Counted from the first letter of the stretch, positions 10,593 to 20,108 are shown. The stretch: 64,000 bases of DNA from Photobacterium sanguinicancri (GCF_024346675.1 NZ_AP024850.1:372001-436000), one strand, 5' to 3'. Numbers and translations: made by a program. Notes: generated by a model not told the origin, from the sequence alone.

Positions 10593-10720
10593 ACCCACCG
10601 TACCTGTACGGCTTTTGCCGTGAGTGCCAACCACTCGAAGGGGTGATGACTGGGCTCTATACAGTTGGGAGCATTACTGCTCTTATAGTGAATCAATTTT
10701 AATATCGGGTAATAATTAGC
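10593..10720 (+). promoter_or_regulatory. rplM mRNA leader, candidate L13 autoregulatory RNA
   Basis: The leader contains hairpins CCGTAC/GTACGG (near 10598-10611), GAGTG/CACTC (10622-10636) and GAGCA/TGCTC (10669-10682). L13 feedback on the rplM leader is known in E. coli; whether this RNA matches that element is an inference from position and the presence of structure. Confidence 0.4.
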
Positions 10721-11149
10721 ATGAAAACTTTCGTTGCTAAACCAGAAACTGTAAAACGTGACTGGTATGTTGTTGACGCTGAAGGTAAAACTCTTGGCCG
10801 TCTAGCAACTGAAATCGCATCTCGTCTACGTGGTAAGCATAAGCCGGAGTACACTCCGCACGTTGACACTGGTGACTACATTGTAGTTATCAACGCTGAA
10901 AAAGTTGCTGTAACTGGCGCTAAGAAGACTGACAAAATGTACTACCGCCACACTGGCTTTATTGGTGGTCTTAAGTCAATCAGCTTTGAAAAGCTTATCG
11001 ATAAAAAACCAGAAATGGTTATCGAAACTGCTGTTAAAGGCATGCTTCCTAAGGGTCCTCTAGGCCGTGCAATGTACCGTAAACTTAAAGTTTACGCGGG
11101 TACTGAGCACAACCATGCTGCACAGCAGCCTAAAGTACTAGACATCTAA
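10721..11149 (+). CDS. rplM: 50S ribosomal protein L13
   Basis: Large-subunit ribosomal protein L13, 142 aa, the standard length, colinear with the family from [20 protein letters not shown] through the C-terminal [11 protein letters not shown]. Codon use is strongly biased toward codons of highly expressed genes (for example CGT, GGT, CTA, ACT), unlike zapE before it. First gene of the rplM-rpsI operon, 15 bp before rpsI. Confidence 0.98.
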   Translation: MKTFVAKPETVKRDWYVVDAEGKTLGRLATEIASRLRGKHKPEYTPHVDTGDYIVVINAEKVAVTGAKKTDKMYYRHTGFIGGLKSISFEKLIDKKPEMVIETAVKGMLPKGPLGRAMYRKLKVYAGTEHNHAAQQPKVLDI

Positions 11150-11164
11150 TTGGGGATTATGACA

Positions 11165-11557
11165 ATGGCAGAGAATCAATACTACGGCACTGGCCGTCGC
11201 AAAAGCTCAGCTGCTCGCGTTTTTATCAAACCGGGTACTGGCAACATCGTAATCAACAAGCGTAGCATCGAAGTTTACTTCGGTCGTGAAACTGCTCGTA
11301 TGGTTGTTCGTCAACCACTTGAGCTAGTTGAAATGCTAGACAAGCTTGACCTATACATCACTGTTAAAGGTGGTGGTATTACTGGTCAATCTGGTGCTAT
11401 CCGTCACGGTATCACTCGCGCTCTTATGGAGTACGATGAGACTCTACGTCCAACTCTACGCGCTGCGGGTTACGTTACTCGTGATGCACGTTGTGTTGAA
11501 CGTAAGAAAGTTGGTCTACGTAAAGCACGTCGTCGTCCACAGTTCTCTAAGCGTTAA
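11165..11557 (+). CDS. rpsI: 30S ribosomal protein S9
   Basis: Small-subunit ribosomal protein S9, 130 aa, ending in the basic tail RRPQFSKR that reaches the P-site tRNA. The frame is open a few codons further upstream, but the family start [13 protein letters not shown] fixes the ATG at 11165. The same biased codon use as rplM is present. The operon ends at a strong hairpin terminator. Confidence 0.98.
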   Translation: MAENQYYGTGRRKSSAARVFIKPGTGNIVINKRSIEVYFGRETARMVVRQPLELVEMLDKLDLYITVKGGGITGQSGAIRHGITRALMEYDETLRPTLRAAGYVTRDARCVERKKVGLRKARRRPQFSKR

Positions 11558-11601
11558 TATTACGCGCCAGAATTTATTTCTGGTTACTGTGTACACGAAA
11601 A

Positions 11602-11630
11602 AGCTCAACCTTCGGGTTGGGCTTTTTTTT
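11602..11630 (+). terminator. rplM-rpsI terminator
   Basis: AGCTCAACC and GGTTGGGCT pair over 9 bp (one G-U) around a TTCG tetraloop, followed by a run of eight Ts. Confidence 0.95.
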
Positions 11631-11912
11631 ATCCAAAATTTCACACTTCTTACCTATAAAATCCTCATTTAGCAGCCTGTTTCCTAGAATTTAATACAAA
11701 AAGAACATACCTCTCACATTTGTTGCAAAAAAGTAGCTTTATCTTGTCAAAAAGTAGGGTTTTCTTTATCATTTCCGCTGAATAACAACAGTAAAAATTT
11801 AATAATTTGGTTTCTCTGTTGTGTCATTTTTGTTAAAAGTTAGCCGTAAGCTCCAGGGACGCATAAGGAAATAATAATAAATCCAGAGCGGGAGTACATG
11901 GGAGAATGTTGG
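11631..11912 (+). promoter_or_regulatory. petA upstream region with sigma-70 promoter at 11744-11772
   Basis: TTGTCA (11744-11749) and TATCAT (11767-11772) are spaced by exactly 17 bp, a good housekeeping promoter. The leader of about 130 nt contains an inverted repeat ACAACAG (11785-11791) / CTGTTGT (11816-11822) with a 24-nt loop, of unknown role. Nothing else was recognised. Confidence 0.65.
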
Positions 11913-12503
11913 ATGAGCAATGCGCCAGTAAGTAACGGCCGCCGCCGCTTCCTAACTGCGACGACTTCGGTTGTTGGAGGCTTGGGTGCAGTCGCTGTTG
12001 CCGTGCCTTTTATCAAATCTTGGAACCCGAGTGCGCGAGCAAAAGCCGCCGGTGCGCCAGTTGAAGTTGATATCAGTAAGTTAGAAGATGGCCAAATGGT
12101 TCGTGTCGAGTGGCGAGGCAAGCCTGTTTGGGTTGTGCGTCGTAGCGAGGCTATTTTAGAAGAATTGAGTGGTCATGATGGCCAGTTACGTGATCCTTCA
12201 TCAGAGGAACCGCAACAACCAGAATACGCTCAGAATAAATATCGTTCAGTTAAGCCTGAAATCTTTTTAGCCGTAGGTATCTGTACCCACCTTGGCTGTT
12301 CCCCTACTTATCTACCCGATAGCTTTAGCGAGCAAGTGAGTGGTGTCTCGGCTGGTTTCTTCTGCCCGTGTCACGGTTCTAAGTTCGATATGGCTGGGCG
12401 TGTATTTTCAGGGGTGCCAGCACCGCTTAACCTTGTGGTACCACCGCATCAGTTCTTGGACGATCACACTATTATTGTCGGTGTCGATGGGGAGGCTGTC
12501 TAA
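11913..12503 (+). CDS. petA: Rieske iron-sulfur subunit of the cytochrome bc1 complex
   Basis: Rieske [2Fe-2S] protein that takes electrons from ubiquinol at the Qo site and passes them to cytochrome c1. 196 aa with a twin-arginine-type N-terminus (GRRRFLTA, residues 9-16) and a single membrane anchor (about 19-35). Cluster ligands are in CTHLGC (124-129) and CPCHGS (151-156). The start MSNAPV is preferred over an in-frame ATG five codons earlier because it matches related proteins; both have GGGAG upstream. Overlaps petB by one base. Confidence 0.94.
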   Translation: MSNAPVSNGRRRFLTATTSVVGGLGAVAVAVPFIKSWNPSARAKAAGAPVEVDISKLEDGQMVRVEWRGKPVWVVRRSEAILEELSGHDGQLRDPSSEEPQQPEYAQNKYRSVKPEIFLAVGICTHLGCSPTYLPDSFSEQVSGVSAGFFCPCHGSKFDMAGRVFSGVPAPLNLVVPPHQFLDDHTIIVGVDGEAV

Positions 12504-13768
12504 TGAGTGGTTTGCTCGACTGGGTCGAAAAACGATTACCTGTGATGGATGCTTACAAAAAGCACCTGTCTGAATACCCAATGCCAAAAAATTTCAACTT
12601 TTGGTATATCTTTGGGTCGTTAGCCATGCTGGTGTTGGTAAACCAACTTGTTACCGGTATTTGGCTGACCATGAATTACGTTCCATCGGGTGATGGGGCG
12701 TTTGCGTCTGTTGAATATATTATGCGTGACGTCGAGTACGGTTGGTTACTGCGCTATATGCATTCAACAGGGGCGTCTGCATTTTTCATTGTGATTTACC
12801 TGCATATGTTCCGCGGCTTAATTTATGGCTCTTACCAGAAGCCTCGCGAACTACTGTGGCTATTTGGTATGTTGATTTTCTTAGTGTTAATGGCTGAAGC
12901 CTTCATGGGCTACCTATTACCATGGGGACAAATGTCATACTGGGGCGCACAGGTTATCATTTCGCTGTTTGGGGCTATCCCTGTCATTGGTGATGATTTA
13001 ACACTGTGGATCCGTGGTGATTATGTTATTTCTGGAGCGACGCTCAACCGCTTCTTTGCATTGCATGTCATTGCGCTACCTATTGTGTTGTTACTGCTGA
13101 TTGTCTTGCACGTATTAGCATTGCACGAAGTGGGTTCCAATAACCCAGATGGCATTGAAACTAAATTGCCAAAAGGCAGCAAAGGCGACGGGTACAAAAC
13201 GCAGTTCCCATTCCACAAACAATACAGTGGTAAGTACGACGTTATTGATTCCATCCCGTTCCATCCATACGGTACGGTGAAAGATCTTGTCGGGGTTGCA
13301 GTGTTTGCATTCTTCTTTAGTTATGTGCTGTTCTTTAACCCTGAAATGGGTGGGTATTTCCTTGAGCCGCCTAACTTCGAAGCCGCTAACCCATTGAAAA
13401 CACCAGAACATATCGCGCCAGTTTGGTATTTCACACCTTTCTATGCCATTTTGCGTGCAGTACCAGATAAGTTAATGGGCGTCATTGCGATGGGGGCTTC
13501 GATTGTAATGCTGTTCCTACTGCCATGGTTTGATCGCTGTAAAGTACGTTCATACCGTTACCGTAGCAAAATTCATCTAGCGAACATTATTCAGTTTACT
13601 ATCTGTTTTGTGGCATTAGGTATTCTTGGTGCATTGCCTGCAACGGCAACTTATACATTAATGGCTCAGATATTTAGTTTAGGCTACTTCATGTTCTTCA
13701 TTTTGCTGTTTGTTTACAGTAAGAATGAAGCAACTAAACCGCTACCAGAGAGGGTGACATTCAAATGA
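12503..13768 (+). CDS. petB: Cytochrome b subunit of the bc1 complex
   Basis: Membrane core of ubiquinol:cytochrome c oxidoreductase carrying two b hemes. 421 aa with about eight transmembrane helices. Heme ligand pairs are visible: His87 and His101 in helix B (14 apart) and His188 and His203 in helix D (15 apart). The Qo-site motif reads PVWY (in HIAPVWYFTPFY) in place of the mitochondrial PEWY, a variant I recall from gamma/betaproteobacteria. Overlaps petA by one base and petC by four (ATGA), so the three are translationally coupled. Confidence 0.96.
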   Translation: MSGLLDWVEKRLPVMDAYKKHLSEYPMPKNFNFWYIFGSLAMLVLVNQLVTGIWLTMNYVPSGDGAFASVEYIMRDVEYGWLLRYMHSTGASAFFIVIYLHMFRGLIYGSYQKPRELLWLFGMLIFLVLMAEAFMGYLLPWGQMSYWGAQVIISLFGAIPVIGDDLTLWIRGDYVISGATLNRFFALHVIALPIVLLLLIVLHVLALHEVGSNNPDGIETKLPKGSKGDGYKTQFPFHKQYSGKYDVIDSIPFHPYGTVKDLVGVAVFAFFFSYVLFFNPEMGGYFLEPPNFEAANPLKTPEHIAPVWYFTPFYAILRAVPDKLMGVIAMGASIVMLFLLPWFDRCKVRSYRYRSKIHLANIIQFTICFVALGILGALPATATYTLMAQIFSLGYFMFFILLFVYSKNEATKPLPERVTFK

Positions 13769-14502
13769 AAAAATTGATTGTGATGCTGCTAACTCTGTTA
13801 CCAGCCATGGCGATGGCAGCGGGTGGTAATGTCCATCTTGATGCGGCGAATAATGATTTATCTGATAATGCGTCGTTACAGCGTGGTGCTAAAACGTTCA
13901 TGAACTACTGCTTTGGTTGTCATGCTACGCAGTACCAACGCTATGAGCGTGTTGCAACAGATTTAGATATTCCACTCGATATTATGCGTGAAAACATGAT
14001 CTTTGATCGTGACGCTAAGATCGGTGATTTGATGGTCAATGCGATTCCAACGGAATACGCGGCCAATTCTTTCGGTGCTCCGGCACCGGATCTAACCTTG
14101 GTAGCACGTGTTCGTGGTACTGATTGGATCTACACTTACTTACGTTCATTCTATGCAGATCCTAGTCGTCCGTTTGGGGTGAATAATGTGGTTTTCCCAA
14201 GTGTGGGTATGCCCCATGTTTTGGAAGAACTACAAGGTGTACCAAGCAAGGTATATGAAACACGCCTTGTTGACGGTGAAGAAGTACAAGAATACGTAGG
14301 CATTAAGTCAGACGGTACCGGTGAATTGAACACCGAAGAATATGACGAAGTGGTACGTGATTTGGTGAACTTCTTAGAGTATTCCGGTGAGCCAATGAAG
14401 CTTGAACGCCAGAACCTTGGCCTTTGGGTGATGGGCTTTATCGTAATATTCTTTGTACTTACGCTGCTATTGAAGAAAGAGTATTGGCGTGATGTCCACT
14501 GA
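13765..14502 (+). CDS. petC: Cytochrome c1 subunit of the bc1 complex
   Basis: Periplasmic c-type cytochrome that accepts electrons from the Rieske protein. 245 aa: a Sec signal peptide (cleavage near MAMA-AG, residue 19), a single heme-binding motif CFGCH at 49-53, and a C-terminal transmembrane anchor (about residues 220-238, LWVMGFIVIFFVLTLLL) followed by a short basic tail. The axial methionine is expected in the later domain, around SVGMPHV. Last gene of petABC; a strong terminator follows 30 bp after the stop. Confidence 0.95.
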   Translation: MKKLIVMLLTLLPAMAMAAGGNVHLDAANNDLSDNASLQRGAKTFMNYCFGCHATQYQRYERVATDLDIPLDIMRENMIFDRDAKIGDLMVNAIPTEYAANSFGAPAPDLTLVARVRGTDWIYTYLRSFYADPSRPFGVNNVVFPSVGMPHVLEELQGVPSKVYETRLVDGEEVQEYVGIKSDGTGELNTEEYDEVVRDLVNFLEYSGEPMKLERQNLGLWVMGFIVIFFVLTLLLKKEYWRDVH

Positions 14503-14531
14503 TCAGGTAATCTAATGGGTTAAGAATCTCG

Positions 14532-14562
14532 CAATGGGGGCACTTCGCCTCCATTGTTTTTT
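14532..14562 (+). terminator. petABC terminator
   Basis: CAATGGGGGC and GCCTCCATTG form a 10-bp stem (one G-U) around ACTTC, followed by six Ts. It ends only about 17 bp before the sspA ribosome-binding site. Confidence 0.93.
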
Positions 14563-14588
14563 GTGTCTTGATTATACTGGAGGGGTTG

Positions 14589-15227
14589 ATGGCTGTAGCT
14601 GCCAATAAACGCTCTGTGATGACTCTGTATTCTGATGCTTCGGATATCTACAGCCATCAGGTGCGTATCGTACTAGCAGAAAAGGGTGTGAGTGTTGAGA
14701 TCGAGCTGGTTGATCCAACTAACCTGCCAGAAGATTTGCTAGATTTGAACCCGTACAACTCTGTACCAACCTTGGTTGATCGTGAGTTGGCGTTGTACCA
14801 AGCGGGCATCATTATGGAGTACTTGGATGAGCGTTTCCCTCACCCACCTCTAATGCCTGTTTACCCTGTTGCTCGTGGTAATAGCCGTCTAATGATGTAC
14901 CGCATTGAGCGTAACTGGTACACACTAGCGGAGAAAGTAGCAAAAGGCACAGCAGATGAAGCTGATAAAGCTCGTAAACAACTACGTGAAGAGTTACTTG
15001 CTCTTGCGCCAGTGTTTGCTGAGTTCTCATACTTCATGAGCGATGAGTTCAGCCTAGTTGATTGCTACCTAGCACCACTGCTATGGCGTTTACCTGAAAT
15101 GGGTATTGAGCTAAGCGGCGCTGGTTCGAAAGAAGTAAAAGCTTACATGACTCGCGTATTTGAACGTGATTCATTCCTTGCATCACTGACTGAAGCAGAG
15201 CGCGAGATGCGTTTGGCTGGTCAGTAA
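14589..15227 (+). CDS. sspA: Stringent starvation protein A
   Basis: RNA-polymerase-associated regulator with a glutathione-S-transferase fold but no GST activity; needed for stationary-phase acid tolerance in E. coli. 212 aa, with a thioredoxin-like N-terminal half (MTLYSDASDIYSHQVRI, VPTLVDRELALYQAGIIMEYLDE) and an all-helical C-terminal half. ATG at 14589 has a strong GGAGGGG before it; in-frame codons upstream are not conserved. Overlaps sspB by one base. In E. coli sspAB follows rpsI directly; here petABC and its terminator lie between. Confidence 0.95.
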   Translation: MAVAANKRSVMTLYSDASDIYSHQVRIVLAEKGVSVEIELVDPTNLPEDLLDLNPYNSVPTLVDRELALYQAGIIMEYLDERFPHPPLMPVYPVARGNSRLMMYRIERNWYTLAEKVAKGTADEADKARKQLREELLALAPVFAEFSYFMSDEFSLVDCYLAPLLWRLPEMGIELSGAGSKEVKAYMTRVFERDSFLASLTEAEREMRLAGQ

Positions 15228-15730
15228 TGGATATGGAAAACATGACGCCGCGTCGGCCTTATTTGGCGCGTGCGTTTTATGATTGGTTAGTCGATAACGA
15301 TTTGACACCTCACTTGGTGGTTGATGCAACTTTGCCGGGTGTAAAGGTGCCAATGGAATTCGTGACTGACGGTCAGATTGTGTTGAATATCGCTCCGCGT
15401 GCGGTTGGCAACCTAGAGTTGGGTAACGAGGCTGTTAGCTTCAATGCGCGCTTTAGTGGCCGCCCTCATACGGTGATTGTACCGTTTTACGCTGCTATTG
15501 CGATTTATGCGCGTGAGAATGGTGCTGGTACTATGTTTGAACCAGAAGCGGCTTATGAACTTGATGAGCAAGCAATGGAACAAGGCAATGATGCTGACTT
15601 TGAAGGCATTATTGAGGCACCAGAAGAGAATGTTTCACCATTGGTAACTGTGGCTGAAACGAGCGATGAAACACCTGATGATGAGCCGCCACGTCCTCGT
15701 GGTCGCCCAAGTTTGCGTGTCGTGAAATAA
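15227..15730 (+). CDS. sspB: SspB, ClpXP specificity-enhancing adaptor
   Basis: Adaptor that hands ssrA-tagged and some other substrates (including the RseA fragment made by DegS/RseP) to ClpXP. 167 aa: substrate-binding domain (about residues 5-112, TPRRPYL... and ENGAGTMFEPE), then a flexible acidic linker, then the ClpX-docking peptide at the C-terminus (GRPSLRVVK). The start overlaps the sspA stop (TAATG). Ends at a bidirectional terminator. Confidence 0.95.
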   Translation: MDMENMTPRRPYLARAFYDWLVDNDLTPHLVVDATLPGVKVPMEFVTDGQIVLNIAPRAVGNLELGNEAVSFNARFSGRPHTVIVPFYAAIAIYARENGAGTMFEPEAAYELDEQAMEQGNDADFEGIIEAPEENVSPLVTVAETSDETPDDEPPRPRGRPSLRVVK

Positions 15731-15750
15731 CATATTTCACCAATGCATAT

Positions 15751-15781
15751 AAAAAAACGCAGCCAATGGCTGCGTTTTTTT
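15751..15781. terminator. Bidirectional terminator between sspB and dolP
   Basis: AAAACGCAGCC and GGCTGCGTTTT form an 11-bp stem with a short AAT loop, flanked by A and T runs so that it works on both strands. Confidence 0.93.
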
Positions 15782-15813
15782 ATATCGGTATGTGCTGAGA
15801 TTAAACGAGCAAC

Positions 15814-16356
15814 TTACTGATCGGGATATTCAAAAACTTTGATGACTTGTTTTACGCCATCCACATTACGCGCAATGTCGGTTGCAATGTTTGCTTGTTC
15901 TTGAGTGACATAACCAAGTAAGAACACTTCTTGGTTTTCAGTGATCACTTTAATCGAGGCATCTTTTAGTTGCTTACTGCCGACCATCATTGATTTTACT
16001 TTGGTGGTGAGCCAGCTGTCTTTACTTACTTCGCCAAGGTCAGGTAGAGCACGTATTCTTACTTGGTTATAAACCGCGTTAACATTTGTCAGCTGTTTAA
16101 TTGCCTGTTCTAACTGATTCGCAATCTCTTGCTTTGTTGCCTGTCCGATCAACAGTACATTTCCGTCGTAAGACACTACATTGATTCGAGCTTGCTGGCG
16201 AAAAGGTGGCTTATTTACCATCCCCGCCACTTCCATCTCGATCTCTTTGTCAAACCACTGCTGTTTAGCGCCTCGTGGGTCAGCATCGGTAATGCCTGCG
16301 CAACCTTGCACAAACCACAGGCATACTGCCATTAAACATACACGCCATGCTGTCAT
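15814..16356 (-). CDS. dolP: DolP (YraP), BON-domain outer-membrane lipoprotein
   Basis: Lipoprotein with two BON domains that supports outer-membrane integrity and the BAM complex. 180 aa: lipoprotein signal with Cys19 in VQGC, BON1 at about residues 38-105 (ARINVVSYDGNVLLIGQA) and BON2 at about 110-178 (WLTTKVKSMM, VFLLGYVTQEQA). It is three bases from diaA, in the conserved lpoA-yraN-diaA-dolP order. The N-terminal linker before BON1 is shorter than in E. coli YraP. Confidence 0.9.
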   Translation of the reverse strand: MTAWRVCLMAVCLWFVQGCAGITDADPRGAKQQWFDKEIEMEVAGMVNKPPFRQQARINVVSYDGNVLLIGQATKQEIANQLEQAIKQLTNVNAVYNQVRIRALPDLGEVSKDSWLTTKVKSMMVGSKQLKDASIKVITENQEVFLLGYVTQEQANIATDIARNVDGVKQVIKVFEYPDQ

Positions 16357-16359
16357 TAC

Positions 16360-16953
<594 letters not shown>

Positions 16954-17316
16954 TTAACCTTCCACTAAGGTATTCGTCAACCATTCAATATGGTGGTCAG
17001 AACCTTGGATTGCGACGATATCAAACCGAAATGCAGTATGTTCGGCAGATAACCCTTGTTTGCTGAGCCAATAGAATGCAGCTCGTTTTAATTTTTGCTG
17101 TTTTTGCCAGGTCACCGCTTCAACAGCCGAACCGTAACGAGCCTGTTTGCGATATTTCACTTCAACAAAGATCCAGCAATTACCTTCACGCATGATTAAA
17201 TCTATTTCACCACCGCGGCAGTGGAAATTGCGTGTGACGGGTATTAGCCCTTGCTCGCTGAGATAACGCTCGGCAAGGGCTTCAAATTGCTGGCCAACTT
17301 GGCGTTTATTGAACAG
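16954..17316 (-). CDS. yraN: YraN, UPF0102 nuclease-like protein with a probable CTG start
   Basis: UPF0102 family, with an endonuclease-like fold (Holliday-junction-resolvase type); function unproven. Family conservation begins well upstream of the only in-frame ATG (17193): the codons from 17316 read LFNKRQVGQQFE...RGGEIDLIM, containing the conserved GEIDLI residues and the VEVKYR motif. Between that segment and the upstream in-frame stop (17350-17352) there is no ATG, GTG or TTG. CTG at 17316 is preceded by GGGAA with six bases spacing, so I propose it as the start (120 aa), overlapping the lpoA end by 11 bp. A start at 17193 would give only 79 aa and remove part of the core. Confidence 0.8.
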   Translation of the reverse strand: MFNKRQVGQQFEALAERYLSEQGLIPVTRNFHCRGGEIDLIMREGNCWIFVEVKYRKQARYGSAVEAVTWQKQQKLKRAAFYWLSKQGLSAEHTAFRFDIVAIQGSDHHIEWLTNTLVEG

Positions 17317-19135
17317 ATTGAATTCCCGTATTGGTGAATTCTGCCCAGCTTATCTGGCGTTGAACAACACATTGTTCATCAATGCTCAAGATCCCCGTTT
17401 TCCCCGGCGTGCTGTAGCTTTCAACGACACGCATCTGTGGTAATTCAGTGATCATTTTGTAAGCATCCATACCAAAGGCATGCAAGCGAATCGCACCATT
17501 GTTTTTGTTCGGCCATAGTGTATCAAAACGCGTCATAAAGTTCTGGTTTGGTTCGACCAGCAGTGGAATATCACTGAACTCAATGCCACGAAGCTCACTG
17601 GTATCACTGGTTTTATCCGGATTGCCTCGTGAGCTGGCGTACAGTTTTGGTGGCTTTTGATCTGGGTTGATTGCAACATCAATAAAAGGTTTTAGCAGGG
17701 TGAGTTCTGCTTTGTTGGCAATTAAATACACGGCATCAGTGTCACGGCGACTACGTTGCTGTGACTCCAACGAACGACCCGTGACTTGTTGCATTTGGTT
17801 AATGCGTGTTTGGCTTTCTGTTAAACCAAAGATTGTCGCAATTTGCTGTTGAATTTGTTTCCGAGAACCAAATGATTCAACATCAGGTGATTGACCTGTT
17901 AGCTGTTGCCACTGCTCTGTAAAGGCGGCGCTTACACGTTGACCAAATTTACTGCTTGGTGCTAGGACTAATGGGAATTTGTGTCCTTTAGCGAATAAGT
18001 GTTGTGCGGCTTGCTCAGCTTCCTGTTCAGGCGAAAGCGAGAAATAACACGTATTGGCTTGGCGCAGATCGAGCTGTGCTGGTTCGTTAAGTGCAAGCTG
18101 AGTGATTTTAGTACTGTTCAGTTGCTGGAATTCAGTCACTTTATTTTTACGTAATGGACCGATCACGAACTGAACGCCATCTTGCGTTAGCTTATCGAGA
18201 ATGATATTCATCGATTCGCCTTCGGTATCAAACACGTTTAGCTCGGTGTTGATATCGCGGCCACTATCATCCAGCATGGCATTAATAAACCCATCACGTA
18301 CAGCCTTGCCTTGTGTCTCGTAGCGACCACTCATAGGGAGCAGCAACGCCACTTTATCTAATTGTGCGATCTCTAAGTCCATGATGGCTTGTAAATCTGC
18401 AGGTAGATATTGGTTGGCAGGGTGATAAGGATTGGCTGTTAACCATTCTTCGATTGCCCCTTTAAGCTGGGTTGGGCGTGACAAGTAAGTGTTTTTCAAT
18501 ATAGTCAGTTGAACCCAACCACGCAGTACGGTTTCATTGTCTGCGAGTGTTACGCTTTGCAGTTGATTATTGCTGTAGCGTGATAGATCGCTCCACAATG
18601 CCTGCCAGTTATCTGCTTTTTGGGTATTATCAAGGTATTGATCAAGTGCCGTTCGGGCTTGAGCAGCTTTAAATGGTTGGTTCGTTTGAGCAAACAGTTC
18701 AGCTCTAAATTGGTGATAGCGACTGTATTGGCTTGGTGATAATTGCCACCAAGGTTGAAAATTCAGTGTTTCGAGTGCTTGTTGCGGTTGGCCTTGCTGG
18801 TAGCGTAGCGTTGCGCGTGCTAATTGCCATTCCGCCAGTTGAACAGGCGTCAGCGACATGCGTGATAAACGCATTGCTTGTTTGTCAGCTTGTGGCCAAC
18901 TACCTTCTTTGATAAGGGCTTTCAATGCCAAAATATGCCAGTTGATGCTGGTTACACCTTCGGACGATTCGGCTTTGATAAGGTAAGATGCTGAGCTTTG
19001 TTGCGCGACAGCGGTAATATCAGCGACATTTGCTTGCTGTTGTGGCGATGAGCTACAGCCTGCCAAAATCACAGCAAGGGCTACAGGCGCGAGTAGTCGT
19101 GATACACTTTTACGCTTCTGGGTAAAATTAAGCAT
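17306..19135 (-). CDS. lpoA: LpoA, lipoprotein activator of PBP1a
   Basis: Outer-membrane lipoprotein that reaches through the periplasm and activates the bifunctional peptidoglycan synthase PBP1a. 609 aa: lipobox LAGC with Cys27, an N-terminal TPR-like helical domain (about residues 35-255), and a C-terminal periplasmic-binding-protein-like domain (about 260-600; KVALLLPMSGRYETQG). First gene of the minus-strand lpoA-yraN-diaA-dolP group, diverging from rsmI with only 61 bp between the starts, which must hold both promoters. Confidence 0.94.
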   Translation of the reverse strand: MLNFTQKRKSVSRLLAPVALAVILAGCSSSPQQQANVADITAVAQQSSASYLIKAESSEGVTSINWHILALKALIKEGSWPQADKQAMRLSRMSLTPVQLAEWQLARATLRYQQGQPQQALETLNFQPWWQLSPSQYSRYHQFRAELFAQTNQPFKAAQARTALDQYLDNTQKADNWQALWSDLSRYSNNQLQSVTLADNETVLRGWVQLTILKNTYLSRPTQLKGAIEEWLTANPYHPANQYLPADLQAIMDLEIAQLDKVALLLPMSGRYETQGKAVRDGFINAMLDDSGRDINTELNVFDTEGESMNIILDKLTQDGVQFVIGPLRKNKVTEFQQLNSTKITQLALNEPAQLDLRQANTCYFSLSPEQEAEQAAQHLFAKGHKFPLVLAPSSKFGQRVSAAFTEQWQQLTGQSPDVESFGSRKQIQQQIATIFGLTESQTRINQMQQVTGRSLESQQRSRRDTDAVYLIANKAELTLLKPFIDVAINPDQKPPKLYASSRGNPDKTSDTSELRGIEFSDIPLLVEPNQNFMTRFDTLWPNKNNGAIRLHAFGMDAYKMITELPQMRVVESYSTPGKTGILSIDEQCVVQRQISWAEFTNTGIQSVQ

Positions 19136-19196
19136 TGAATTCTTTCAACTGTGACAAATTACTCTCTATATTAATTGCAGATGAGATCTTAGACAA

Positions 19197-20057
19197 ATGA
19201 GTGAGACCAATTCATGCGCGGTAGATGTCGCAACTTTGTACATCGTCCCGACACCAATCGGTAATTTAGCCGACATTACACAGCGCGCATTGGATGTATT
19301 GGCAAATGTCGACCTAATTGCGGCCGAAGATACCCGTCATACTTCCCGTTTGCTGTCCCATTTTTCTATCTCAACCCGCACCTTTGCGCTTCACGATCAT
19401 AATGAACAGCAGAAAGCGGACTTTTTGATCGAAAAACTTCAGGCTGGTACAAGCATCGCATTAGTGTCAGATGCTGGTACACCGCTGATCAGTGATCCAG
19501 GATACCACTTAGTCAACCGTTGTCGTCAGGCCGGTGTTAAAGTTGTTCCTTTGCCAGGACCGTGTGCTGTTATTACGGCACTAAGTGGTGCTGGCCTGCC
19601 GTCAGACCGCTTTAGCTTTGAAGGCTTTTTACCGCCAAAGAGCAAGGGACGACGCGATACGTTTACGGAATTAGAAAATGACGCACGTACGCTTATTTTT
19701 TATGAATCACCTCATCGTATTTTAGACTCTTTAGCTGATATGTTGGCAATTTTGGGGCCAGATCGTCAGGTTGTTTTAGCGCGTGAGCTGACTAAAACTT
19801 ATGAAACGATCCACGGTGCACCCTTGGGTGAGCTTATTCCATGGTTAAACGAAGACCGCAATCGCCTTCGTGGTGAAATGGTAGTGCTTGTTGCGGGTCA
19901 CCGTGCTGATAAAACAGAGCTCTCGCCTGAAGCACTGCGTACTGTCACATTGTTGGCTAAAGAGTTACCACTTAAAAAAGCGGCAGCACTGGCGGCAGAG
20001 ATCCATTCATCTAAAAAGAATGCCTTGTATAAATGGGGTTTAGAAAACCTAGAGTAA
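19197..20057 (+). CDS. rsmI: RsmI, 16S rRNA 2'-O-methyltransferase (C1402)
   Basis: SAM-dependent methyltransferase that modifies the ribose of C1402 in the 16S rRNA decoding centre. 286 aa of the tetrapyrrole-methylase superfamily: [14 protein letters not shown] near the N-terminus, then [22 protein letters not shown] and the [18 protein letters not shown] stretch. The C-terminal domain ends with [11 protein letters not shown]. Diverges from lpoA, a conserved arrangement. Ends at a terminator before rnpB. Confidence 0.95.
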   Translation: MSETNSCAVDVATLYIVPTPIGNLADITQRALDVLANVDLIAAEDTRHTSRLLSHFSISTRTFALHDHNEQQKADFLIEKLQAGTSIALVSDAGTPLISDPGYHLVNRCRQAGVKVVPLPGPCAVITALSGAGLPSDRFSFEGFLPPKSKGRRDTFTELENDARTLIFYESPHRILDSLADMLAILGPDRQVVLARELTKTYETIHGAPLGELIPWLNEDRNRLRGEMVVLVAGHRADKTELSPEALRTVTLLAKELPLKKAAALAAEIHSSKKNALYKWGLENLE

Positions 20058-20108
20058 TCAAGGTCGGTGATAGATTCGGTTTTTGAGTAAAGCAAATGGC
20101 CTTAGGTT

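Larger units (their letters stand above)
10201..10720. other. 520-bp gap before rplM: promoter and leader
   Basis: No protein-coding frame is convincing. The left part (10201-10550) shows only a possible weak zapE terminator and poly-A/T stretches. The right part holds the rplM promoter and a leader of about 128 nt with two or three small hairpins. The A/T tracts at 10512-10567 immediately upstream of the -10 box look like an UP element. Confidence 0.6.

Noticed and set aside
14573..14578. TATACT as a -10 box for sspA
   Set aside because: The implied start would lie after or within the Shine-Dalgarno, four bases before the ATG.
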